Positions 46,329-56,543 of a stretch of 64,000 nucleotides of DNA are shown one piece after another. The translations under genes were made by a program, and so were the position numbers. Origin of the DNA: Neofusicoccum parvum. Lineage: Eukaryota > Ascomycota > Dothideomycetes > Botryosphaeriales > Botryosphaeriaceae. Under the pieces are notes generated by a model. That model searched no databases. It was not told the DNA's origin and saw only the letters and a list, made by a program, of their open reading frames with translations. Position 1 is the first letter of the stretch. Each line of letters opens with the position of its first letter. The stretch lies in the NCBI GenBank assembly GCA_020912385.1, contig CP087219.1, positions 1,674,001 through 1,738,000 of the forward strand. Reading direction: 5' to 3'.

Positions 46329-47020
46329 GGGGAGCGCGGGGCGTGATATGGCGGGAGATGTGGACATGATTTCATGAGATTGATACCTGTTGTACCAATA
46401 TGATTTTCCGGCATATTGTCTATAGAAAACTACGCTACAATTTATTGACGATAGCCATGTTAGCGCATCGATGGAGCTATCTGAAACTCTTGACGCCTTA
46501 CATTGTAGAATGCTACATGCAATTAAAGCCTCGATGAGTTTCGCAAAATTTTGGTGGGCTTCGCACTCTTGAGCGTGGTAATGGGGTTAGTGGTGAGAGT
46601 GTTTATGAGGAGGCCTGAGTTGGAGAGATATCAGGGGTAAGTATGGCGGATAAAGTGATCGAAGTGCGGTGGGAGCGCGGGGAAAGTGTGGAGAGATCTA
46701 GTGTGGGGAATGGGTGACGATCGGCGAGGCGCTTTATCAGTGCCTTCAGGCGGTGGAGATTGGCCGCGGGAAATCTAAGGGAAACGCAAGACAGAAAGTC
46801 CGAAACTTGAACGGTAGTTGTCTTTCGCTAGGGAAATTGCAGAGTGAAGTTTTCTATTTCGCATTTTGCTCGTCGAATTTTGAATTGTGGGAATCCCCTT
46901 GGTAAGAAATGTAATATTTGACTATCTTCAGCACAACGTCCAGGACAACGTCAACGAGCAAAGTAAATTCATGAGGACTGAAGACCGAAGCGCAGCAAGC
47001 TGTTCCCCAGTTGTTTGCCT
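46329..47020. other. convergent intergenic
   Basis: About 700 bp between convergent ends, AT-rich. Nothing recognised. Confidence 0.4.
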
Positions 47021-48834
47021 TTAGATTTTCCTATGCACCACGGAATGACCATGATGCCATAGGATGAGGATTATCAAGAAAACCACAGTGGCAGCAGAGG
47101 TAAGGCAAACCGTTGCGATGAATGCACCTTTTGGAAAGAGATCATAATTCATCGACCACAGTGCTGTGCAAAAGCCCAAGGGGAGAAATATGATAGAGAC
47201 GTATGTGAGATACTTCACATGATCACCGAGCTGATTTGCGTACAGAGACGCTCGAGTTTGAGAAAGTTCAATGAGCTGTACGCGTTAGAACCATGCTGAT
47301 GTAAGCAAGAGAGGACTTACCAGCTCCCTTAGACTGTTTATCGCCTCTCTTCTAGCTCTCATCCTGGCTTTAACCGAGACTAAACGGTGTCGATGAACGT
47401 CGCAGACTTCCCAAAGGATATGTTTAAGCCTGTTGATTTGTGCGTTCGTCGCTTTCACATCCAAAGGCTCCCTGGCGGTGCGTGTTCCGTCTGCCTGCCT
47501 TTCCAGTTCTTTCTCGAGTAACGTAATCCTTTTCCTTGGCCTTGCCTGTCGAAATTTCCTCCACATGCCGTTGTCCAGTGCGTCCTCGTCAAAGTCTCCG
47601 ATGATGTCTGTGATTGAGTCTTCAAGAATTCCGAGACCTCTCGATAGTTGGTGAGATTCTACGAGGGTGGTGTTGATTTCTTCTCTCCAGTAAGATGGTT
47701 CCATCATTCTCCTTCGAGCATCTTCTTCAAACATGTTGCACTCTTGTTCAACTTTGGATATGGCGATTTCGAACTTCTGGGAGATATTCTTCAGCGCAAC
47801 CTCAATCAAACGTGTCTGGAACAAATCCGCGTTCTGATCCTGCGGCCAACCCTTCTTTGCCTTTCTCCATGGATTTCTTTCGCTTGGCGGCAATTCACCG
47901 TGTCTGAACTCGCTGGCAGGGTCCTTGAGAGTCTCTTGAAAAAAGGAACCAGGGTCGATAACCAAGGCAGACCAATTCGTACTCAGACTTTGAGCGTTCT
48001 TGTGTAGCCTTTTTTCGTTCTCGGTGTCGACACAGTCGTATACAGAAATCTTGTGGGTCGTCAGTACCATGATCCTTAACTGATGGATAGGGTGACTCGC
48101 TGTGATAGCTTCTCGTCGAAAGCAGAAGCCTACATGTTCCACTGATTCCTTCACCGGTAGTCTCGTTTTCGGTGCAAATGGGATGTTCCAGGAAGATTCA
48201 ACGTCAAGCTGCTCTTTTGGCAAAACGCAGCAATATCCCCCATGTGATTTGGACTTGTGTGGATGTTCCTCGCCAATCTCGATAAAGTAAGGCAAGTGGA
48301 TGACATAGTCCTCGAACTCCCAAGGGTTGTATTTACGGCCGTGAACCTGGAAAGGATCACCCTGTACATTCTTTGCAAAGATCCTCTTCAAATCGGACAG
48401 GACAGGGAGAAGACGGGGCTCTGAATGCGCAAAACTCGGCTGTAATGGTGTGTGTTGACACCAGCTGCACAAATAGTCAGTGACTTGGGTCGTATTTCGG
48501 GGATTGAAATGCATTCGACTCGCATTAATGACTGCCTCAGCTTCCCACGAAGGCTTTGCAACTCTGTGAATGGAGTATCTTCTTGATCCTTAGGCACAAT
48601 TATCGAAGGCTGTGGGACACCTTTTCTCTTTGCGCGGTGCTCGTCGATGATAGGCACGAGCTCTTCACCGTCGCACACGGCGCCGTAGACACGGTAATGC
48701 CTGACGCCCAAATCGTACCTCAGCCGGCCGAATGACAGATTTTTCAAATTCGTTTCCTCTGGGTCTGGAGACGATTTTCGTTGTGACTGGGTTGAGTGGA
48801 TTCGACGGCTATGGGTAAAATCGGCGGAGTACAT
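47021..48834 (-). CDS. CorA-like membrane protein with SMN in place of GMN
   Basis: Exons 48834-48533, 48464-47321 and 47275-47021 (566 aa). The last intron (45 nt) is secure; the first join uses a GTCATT donor that fits phase but not consensus. The long middle (HLPYFIEIGEEHPH, then VYDCVDTENEKRL) is followed by two coiled helices (EVALKNISQKFEIAISKVEQE, INRLKHILWEVCDVHRHRLVSVKARM) that match the CorA stalk. Two C-terminal membrane helices follow, with LGFCTALWSMNYD where transporters have GMN. SMN at the pore entrance may change or abolish Mg2+ selectivity. Such CorA-like proteins with altered motifs are frequent in filamentous fungi and have unknown roles. Located between the CFEM receptor and a Zn2Cys6 factor. 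Confidence 0.7.
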
Positions 48835-49390
48835 AGCAAAAGCAGGAAATGGGTTTAACTTGAGGGAGGCTGCAAGGCTGCAAAACGCGTAATCTGAGAG
48901 GGAATTGTCTGGGGCTTCGTGGCTTTTATCTCATCTTCTGCCCTTCTGCTGCACACATGCATGCCATTTGGTCAGCCGCATGCTCGGCTGAGAAGAGTTT
49001 GGTCAATGCGCCACAGATGCAGTGAGACGGTGGTGCCGAGAAAGTGGCGTTTATCACAAACATCAAAAAGCTGTTCCAAATAAACAACTTGCACATAAAC
49101 GCGACGGTTGAACCATGGCGTTAAAATGGAGTATTTGTATGCACTTCACGTGCTCAAAATGTTCGAATGGCCACACGTCGTCGGCACAGCGAACAAGAAC
49201 AAAGAATTAAAGTCGAGTTAACTTCAGCCTCAGGGAAGGCTGAACACGCTCGATCTGACATGATCGGCCGATAATATCAGGCAACCACCTTTTCTTCTTT
49301 CCCTCACCGCCGTCTTCGTGCAAGGCTGAACCCTTTGTATTAGTCATTGGCACTCAATCACACCCACTCCCTTGTCCCTTAGAGCCTCTC
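48835..49390. other. intergenic
   Basis: 5' flank of the SMN CorA-like gene and 3' flank of the Zn2Cys6 gene (both minus). AT-rich; no gene. Confidence 0.4.
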
Positions 49391-50985
49391 TCATCCCTCC
49401 TCCTCCATCTCCATAACATCCACCCCCCCCCTCACACACCTCGCCGCCCATTCCACCCACCCCTCCCACCCACTCCCCTCCACCCCCCTCTCCACAACAC
49501 CCATCACGCCCTCACTCCACCCACGCAAATACCACGCCGCCGCATCCCCCTCAAACCCCCTCACCAACACCGCAAAATACGCCAACACCACCAACGCCAC
49601 CGGGCAGCCCTCCGCCACCATCCCCAAAAACCCCTCCGGCACCACCACCACCCACGTCCACACCCTCTCCACGCCGGCAGCCCCACCCCCCTCCGCCCGC
49701 AGCCCCGCCAGCACCGCGTACGTGTGCCGCAGCGCCTCGACCGCCAGCATCACGGCGGCGCGCACGTCGACGCACGCCGGCGCGCCGACGATGCCGCGGC
49801 AGGCCGCGAACAGGGCGTCCAGGCGCGCGACGAAGGGGCCGGCGGGCGCGGCGAGCGGCGGCGCGGCGAGGAAGAGCGGGGCTAGCGGGCCGGACTGCGC
49901 GGCGCGCCAGGCGGCGGGGGTGGCGGTGAGGAGGGTGCGGGGGCCGCGGAGGAGGGCGAAGGCATGGGTGAGGGAGGGGAGGGAGGGCGGGGTCGGGGCG
50001 AGGGGGGAGATGTTGAGGAGGAAGATGAGGGTGCCGAGGAGGAGGGAGGAGGGGGTGGTGGGGTCGGGGCCGGTGAGGGTGGGGGAGAAGAGGTCGAGGG
50101 CGAGGGTTTGGTGGACGGTGGAGAGGTGGGTGTAGTGGTGGTGCTGGGGTGGGTGCAGGTGCGCGAGGTGGAGGGCGGAGACGGCGAGGAGGCCGTGCAT
50201 GAGGGATGGCTGGGTGGGGAGCGTGAGCTTTTGTAAGGCGGGCTGGAGGGAGGGGCACTCACGTGAGAGCAGGCTTGTTGCGGGACGTATTCTCGCCAGA
50301 TTTGCTGCCGGGAGCTGTCATTGGCTAGGCTAGCGTATGTGTGTGTGCAGTAGTGATGGAAGAGGTGGAGATCTTCGAGCCATTCCTTGGGTGAAACATG
50401 TCGTGGAGCCTTCTTTAGTTGGGCCAAGCTTTGCGGCTGGGTTTTGGCATGAATGAGGTAGCTCGTATGTTGTGATATTGTTTCGATGTCCTTTCTAAGG
50501 GTAATGACCAGATTCTCCAGCTTGGCTACTGTGTCGGCATCCACGACCACGGAGGACTCAGAAAGTGTGGAGGCGGAGCTGGAAGGCTCAGGTGGTGTGC
50601 TGGTATCATCAAGTGCACCTGGGCGGCAGATCTCATCTTCGGCCCTAGAGGCGGGCTGCAATATCGGAAGTGCTCTGCCGGCCTGAGAAGTGGCTGGTGG
50701 AACTCGAGTGCACTCCAGATTTCGACGGGTGCAGTTGCCGCACGGCCATTGCTCATCACACTATTGGGTCTAGATTAGACACAACCAGGCTAGAGAAAGA
50801 TACAAGCCTCGTCGCATGGACGCAAAGCCGATTGGCATGGAGCGAGAGAATGCCGCCTATGGCTGGATGCTGGGGTGTCTACTTACTTTCACATGCCGCT
50901 TCTTGCATGCAATGCAGCCATTTCTTGATTTTGTATGCGAGGCACGAGTAGAAAAACGCTTGCTACTGGAGCTGCTTGCTGACAT
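49391..50985 (-). CDS. Zn2Cys6 transcription factor
   Basis: Three exons, 50985-50887, 50760-50263 and 50209-49391 (471 aa), all joins phase 0. The first intron (126 nt) interrupts the zinc cluster exactly before its third cysteine; joining restores GCIACKKRHVK-CDEQWPCGNC and NLEC, that is C-x2-C-x6-C-x5-C-x2-C-x6-C. A Ser-rich linker and a helix (KLENLVITLRKDIETISQ) lead to the regulatory domain (LEDLHLFHHYCTHTYASL, then HPSLMHGLLAVSALHLAHL). This is the fungal_trans_2 layout seen in UPC2-type sterol regulators, although many members regulate other pathways. The last third lies in a GC-skew switch island and is Ala/Leu-rich, then Gly/Val/Glu-rich. Nuclear; target genes unknown. Confidence 0.88.
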
Positions 50986-51728
50986 CGTTCGAGAAGGTGA
51001 ATTGCTAGAGTTGTGGTGGGGCTAGGGGTTCGGGTGACGAAAGTTTGAAGTGAGTACTGGCTTCGTATTCCTGGCCAATCAGCGCTCGCAGCTACCGGGG
51101 TGGTCTATCCGAACACGCCGGCCGAATGGTAGCGCTTGGAAGCTTGCTGTGCTTGTTGCGTAGAAAAGGGGCGCGGATTTCAGGCCAGCTATTAGGTAGT
51201 GCTAGGGAGACTAGCGTAGGTACGTATACGTGTACGAATACTGTCACTTCCTGACTCGAGTAATCCGAGATGTGGGTTTATACGACTGACGCGGGACACG
51301 CTCTTGGCACGCCCTCTCAGGTGGCGCATCGCAATTATGGCCGTTAGGAACTTGGTAGGATGACACATGTGGGCAGGTGAAGTATTCATCCGGATAGGAA
51401 AGCAAAGTAGGAAACTTCCAAACCCATCTGGAGTATGCTTCAACTCCCTACGCTTGGAATCTGCTCATTGGCGTACAGCCTCGAAAGGTGCCAAGAGGGT
51501 CTGTACCGAGCTGAGTTCCGACTGGCTTTATGAGGCGGGTCACGGTTGAGTGCAGCCTTTCGAGACATATGGTGAGGAAAAGGGTAAACTCAATCTCCGA
51601 TTAACAATGCTCGTTGCTATACTTTAAAAGAATGTGGCAGCAGTGCACGTCAGGAACGAACAACACACCATCGAACAGCACACAAGAAGCAATGCAACCC
51701 CCCATCGCCAGCCCAAGACACCCTCCCA
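50986..51728. other. intergenic
   Basis: About 740 bp; promoter side of the Zn2Cys6 gene and 3' side of the propeller gene. Contains a TACGTATACGTGTACG-like alternating stretch near 51220. No gene seen. Confidence 0.4.
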
Positions 51729-53398
51729 CTACACTCCATCCGCAACCCTCAGCGTCCCCGCAACCGTCGCGATCCACAACGCCCCATCCGGTCCCAGCAC
51801 CGGCAGCATCCCGTTGTTATTATACGTCCCCCCGGCGCCCGCCCTGCTCCTCCAAACCTCGCGTCCCGTCGCATGATCGATCGCGACCCAGTACCACACG
51901 TACTTCCCCTCCCTCGCCAGGTCCGAGTCCTGCGCGTACGTGTACAGCAGCCCGGCTCCCGTCGACAGGAGCGGGATGCTCGTTTGGTGGAACTCCGTGA
52001 CGGTCCAGGCGACGCTGCAGCTTCCGTTTGGCGATATGTCGATTTTCGCGAACTCGCCGGGCATGCCGGTGAGGTTGTTCCAGGTGGAGTCGTTGATGTC
52101 GGCTGGAAGGCCGTTTGCGAGGTTGAGCATGGGGGGCTGGTTGAAGGAGTTGGTGACGACGATGCTGTGTTTCTCGCCGTCAAAGTGGGTCACGAGGGCG
52201 TTGTCGTTGGCACTGGCGTTGGGAGAAAAGAGAGCAAGCTTGCAAACGAGGGTTTGGGACGTTTCAGTGCTGGTGGAGACTTGGTCGGATGCGTAACCTG
52301 CTCCAACTTGCCGGTAGATGAGCAGGTTGATGCGCGAGTTTGCATTGTCTGTAATGGCGATGTATTCGTTGCCGACCAAACCAGGCGAGGAGCCGGAACC
52401 ACGTGCAAAGGCGCCGGCCTTGAAGCTGTCTCCTGCCTGGTACGTCTCATTGAAGACGGTGTGGACCCCGGAGGAGCTGGCGCTGAAACCGAAGAGGTAG
52501 CCGACCGCGCTGGGATGATCATCGGTGCCGGCTGGACCGGTGGACATGTAGACGGTGTTTCCGGTCACCGCCATATTGTTCTCGGCAACTTGGTTGGCGA
52601 TGGTGATGTTGTATACGGTGTTGTTTGGTGTGATGTAGCCGACGACCGTGTCGTTGGCGGTGGCCACATCAAAGCCCACGATGCCCCCCGTTGCGAACCA
52701 GATATTTCCGTTCTGATCCCACGCAGTACCAAGAAGCTTCTGACTGCTGGGGACGACGCTGCTGACGTCCACGTCGCGGGAGACGTGGAAGGTGGTGGTG
52801 CCGTTCGCTTCGTCGACGCGGTCAACGTGGTAGACGCGGCCCTCTTCGGTGGGCACCACAAGACTGCCTTCTCTCTCCTGGATGTACGTGATCTGAAGGT
52901 TTTGCTGGTCTGGCGGGGCCCATGTTGCCCTTGTTTCGAGAGTGATGGGATCAAGTGCCGCAATGCAGATGACAGTGTCACAAAGAGCAATGGAGAGGAG
53001 CCGTCCTTTAGAATCCCAGAAGAAAGGGGACTTGGGAGTCGTCCAGGTGGCCAATGTAAGGTTGTTTCCGAGTGGACCCATTACATCTTTTGAGCGAGTA
53101 TTGCCACTGTCCAGATGCAGCGTCTCTGCAAAGGGAGGGAAGAGCGTCTTTGGCTTCATGGGATTTGGCAAGAAAGCCTGACCACTGAAAGCAACACCTA
53201 AAAGTTCCTGGGATGAAGGGAGCTCTGCGGCTTGGCGACTAACGTGCTGGTATGCGCGAATTATCTGAACGAGAGCCTAGTCAGACATCTGGTTTGTGGC
53301 AAGCACTGAGCCGTCGCTGGTTGGGGATAGAGTAGACTGACTGAAATGTGAAGTGAGACAAAAAGCCCGAAGACTAGATGATTGAATCGGTAACGCAT
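51729..53398 (-). CDS. secreted protein with beta-propeller-like repeats
   Basis: Two exons, 53398-53342 (19 codons) and 53264-51729 (530 aa), joined in phase 0 across a 77-nt intron (GTCAGT donor). The first exon is a hydrophobic signal sequence (FNHLVFGLFVSLHIS). The mature part is rich in Asn-x-Ser/Thr sites and repeated blade-like segments: SKGRLLSIALCDTVICIAAL, TAWDQNGNIWFATGGIVGFD, TGNTVYMSTGPAG, EYIAITDNANSRINLLIYR, VLGPDGALWIATVAGTLRV. The D-x-x-G-x-hydrophobic-W pattern is typical of quinoprotein-like or NHL-like propellers. No enzyme signature was identified. Probably extracellular or cell-wall associated. Antisense frames of up to 400 codons are by-products of its base composition. 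Confidence 0.75.
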
Positions 53399-54191
53399 TT
53401 TGACAACGAATGGATGAGGTAGAAAGCTGTCCGAAGGGCACCGCTGTGGTTTGTTCTGACTTGAGATGAATACTGAGGCGCTCTCCTTATATATGGCTCG
53501 TCGGAGCCAAGTCCCTGTAGGAATATCGACACGTCCGCTACTATGTACGCTCGTCAAGATCGAACACAGTACATGGCCTGCGCTAAACAGCCAAGATAGC
53601 CGGATTACCTGCGCATCACCAATTTCTACATGGTTTGTCCATCAAGGCATCCGTGCGTATAAATCTCGTGGCCGAGATACATGGCTGCGCACCATCCTCC
53701 ACTTCTTCGTAAACGTGTTCGTGTGGCTCGAAAGCTGGTTGGCTGTCCATACGAAGTGCCTATACATGTACGGTGTACCCACCGGGTAGTCTACTACGCG
53801 TATACCATTCTAGTCAGCAATAATAGCTACTAAAGGAGTAATTAGGGAAAGTGCAATATTCTATTACAAACCCTGTTCGATTTGCCGCTCACGATCGTGG
53901 TTTGCCGACCACAGCTGTTGAAACCACCTGCCATGTCTTTTAATGTGGCCAATGGAGTAGCGCTCAAGTGTGCAATTTCGCACGCGTGCGAGTGAGATCA
54001 TGCATTGTAACAGCACGAAACTTCAAACATCCGACAAACACGAAGGGAACGTAAAAAGTAGGGGTTGGTCGTGGATACTCGAGCTTCCTGGACCGTAAGC
54101 AGCGTTCCGCCAACACCACGGATGCTCTCCCACCACCATATGGCCAAAACAGAAGCCCCAGGCGGCCCAGGAGCAAAAGAACAGGCTATTC
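53399..54191. other. intergenic between propeller gene and tRNA
   Basis: About 800 bp, AT-rich in the middle (53800-53880). No coding frame supported. Confidence 0.4.
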
Positions 54192-54296
54192 TGGTCACTA
54201 CGAGGGTCGAACTCGCGACCTTGGCGTCAACTCGTGAGTCCTCAGGGAGGACTGCCAATATTAGCACCACGCTCTAACCAACTGAGCTAAGCGACC
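54192..54296 (-). tRNA. tRNA-Ile (anticodon AAU) with a 31-nt intron
   Basis: On the minus strand the acceptor stem GGTCGCT pairs with AGTGACC (one G-U), discriminator A. The D-arm is GCTCAGTTGGTTAGAGC. The anticodon stem TGGTG pairs with CGCCA around loop CTAATAA with anticodon AAT. The T-arm is GCGAG-TTCGACC-CTCGT. The intron (54258-54228) sits one base 3' of the anticodon, the standard site for nuclear tRNA introns, and contains a perfect 6-bp hairpin (GTCCTC-CCT-GAGGAC). No CCA is encoded, as expected for a eukaryote. A- and B-box sequences (TTAGCTCAGTTGG, GGTTCGA-like) are present as the internal Pol III promoter. Confidence 0.95.
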
Positions 54297-54889
54297 TCTC
54301 ATTCAGGAGGTGGAATGCCTGATTGTTGAGGCTCGGGAAAGAGCAGACAGCTTATGACGGGGAATGGGAAGAGAGTGGGAATTTGGTGTTAAGCCATATG
54401 GTAATGGGTTGCGAGGAAAAATTTGACGTGGGACCGAGTCAGAGCCTGAAGCTCGGGCCATGGTAGGAAAAAGCACGGATGGGGTAGCTAAACGAGGGTG
54501 CAGTCCACAGAAGTAAACGATGTGTTGGATAAATAATTGTTGGTAGATAGTAGTTGTGTTGGTGGTGCAGCGTGGCAGCTTGCAGTCACCTTTTGTGGTA
54601 TTTGGAACCCTGGGGAATGAATGAACCGAACAGTACCAGAATCGACAAGAACCGACGTAATGCAGGAAAGCAAGCCGACCAATGACGATGCCTTGGGGGG
54701 ATATGTGAGAAATCAAGCTGAGAGCGTGCCGCGCAAAGATGGTATTATCGGCAGCGGAAGAAGACAGATGCAGCAGTTGCGGCAAAAGCGCGTCAAGCAG
54801 AGAGCTTGCGAGCGAGGAAGCCAGCCCAGTTCGCGCTCCCAAAATCATCTACTCCGTCACTGGTCTATGAACGCGCAGACGCAGGGCGT
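54297..54889. other. intergenic between tRNA and claudin-like gene end
   Basis: 593 bp, 5' flank of the tRNA and 3' flank of the next minus-strand gene. Small frames only. Confidence 0.4.
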
Positions 54890-55671
54890 TTACATCCTGC
54901 CCTCGGGTATCAATTCGTAGTCGCCCTCCTCTGGCAAAACGATGGCGGCGCCGATGAGACCGCATGCAGTGATAATGGTGATGGACCAGCTAACGGTGCA
55001 GAGGATCCACGAGCTGTCGAGGCGCCAGCCCGGCGGGAAGAAGCGGTCGTCGTGGTCGAAGAGGAAGGCCTTGAATCCCTGTTAGCATCACACGATTCTC
55101 GCCCGACGATGAAAAATCTGCCGCCCCAACAAATGCTGCACATACCACAATGGCCATGGCGGCGCAGGAGACAGCGCCAGCCACAAAGAGCAGGCCCGAG
55201 ATCATCTTCCAGCCAGCGTCCCTCTTCTGTTTGCCACCGAGCAAAACCACAGCATATCCGATGAGAGCAGCAAGCTCGATGACGACGGCGAAAGAGACGA
55301 GGAAGCCGACAGTGCGCCAGCGGCTGCAGAACTGCCACGAGTCGCCATGGCAGTCCTCGTACTCAGGAAAGTCGCGGCACGAGCCGGTGACGGAGTCGCA
55401 GCGTTTGTGCAGGCCGTACGAGATGTGGACGGACTTGCCGTGCTTGCCGTGCTGTGTGTGCGTGAGCGCGGGATGCCTGAGGCGTGCTCGAAGCTTGCCA
55501 ACTTACACCTTCGACGTCGTAGGCCAGCCAGCGGGGCTCGATGATGCTGGCGATGGACAAAGCCGTGGCTGAGAGCGCGCAGTCAGCAGACGAAGCTCAG
55601 GCAGGCACCAGGGAGCGCATACCAGCCAGAGTCAGCCACAGCCCAATGCCGTACACGATCCTCCGGGTCAT
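54890..55671 (-). CDS. four-helix claudin/SUR7-like membrane protein
   Basis: Four exons, 55671-55623, 55568-55507, 55451-55146 and 55078-54890 (201 aa), with phases 1, 0 and 0. Helix 1 is IVYGIGLWLTLAATALSIAS, followed by a first extracellular loop with PRWLAYDVEG, then SYGLHKRCDSVTGSC and EYEDCHGDSWQFCSRWRTVG (paired cysteines). Helix 2 is VGFLVSFAVVIELAALIGYA, helix 3 ISGLLFVAGAVSCAAMAIV and helix 4 LCTVSWSITIITACGLIGAA, with a short acidic tail (EEGDYELIP). The topology and the W..C..C loop recall claudin/SUR7 proteins. The family is, as I recall, well conserved in filamentous ascomycetes without an assigned role. Divergent from the amidohydrolase gene. Confidence 0.85.
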
Positions 55672-56543
55672 TGTGGCAGCGCTTGGCAGGTGGCGGCAGC
55701 TTGTTTTTGTTGGGTGTGGGAGGCGTGGAGTTGCAGCCTGGAGCGGTGCGCGGGCGGGAGCTGGAGGGAGGCGGTTGCTGCTGTCGGGTCGCCTGCGCAG
55801 ACAGCGGAAATGAGGAACAGGATCGGGTTACGCAGGGCGGCGGGATGGAATATGTACGGGTGCTGATCGATTTCGGTGGTGCAACGGTGGAGTGGTGTGC
55901 AATTGGCCGGGCGCTGGCAGGTGTGGCATTACGTAGGTGCGCCCGGAGAGCTCACCGCCATGACTCGGGCCTGGCCTCGCCCGGCGGTGCCTTGGCGCGT
56001 GACGCTGCCAATCCCACCGCGATCCAGCGCGCAGCCCCCCCGCTAAGCCTGTCATCGCAGATACGCGGCCGATTCTCCCGTCCGTCACCACGATGCCCGG
56101 CGTCGCGATTTGCAGAGCCTGCTGGCAGCGCGGCGGGCGGCAGGCACACGGCGCCGTCTCAGGCCATCGAACCACGGCCTGTGGAGCGCCGTCACGCTGC
56201 CCGCTGCCACGCTGCCACGCTGCCGGCCTTGCGACTCACCCGCCAGCTTAAATCGCGCGTCTCCCCGCACGCTTCTCCACGCCGCGAGCCTCTTTATCGC
56301 GAGCATTTGCACCCGGTTAGTGCGCCTGCGCCTGCGCCTGCGCCTGTCAGCGCTCGCTTGGCCTCTGGCGGCCCCGATCTCCCTCGGGCCGCTTCCGGCC
56401 GCTCAGCCAAAGCTCTGTCTGAACCGCCGCTCCCCACAGTCGGAGATGGCCGCCGCGACTTGGAGATATCTTCGGCCATGTTCACCTCTCCGTCGCGCCC
56501 TGCATAGCAGCCTGCTCAGTCCAGTCGCCTCGCAGCACCCACC
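55672..56543. promoter_or_regulatory. divergent promoter region, claudin-like / amidohydrolase
   Basis: 872 bp between divergent starts. G-rich next to the claudin-like gene, C-rich toward the amidohydrolase. Contains a GCGCCT/GCCTGC hexanucleotide repeat of about four units at 56323-56348. Frames here have no recognisable content. Confidence 0.45.

Noticed and set aside
51873..53093. 406-codon plus-strand reading frame
   Set aside because: Antisense to the propeller gene, whose signal exon, splice join and blade repeats are convincing.
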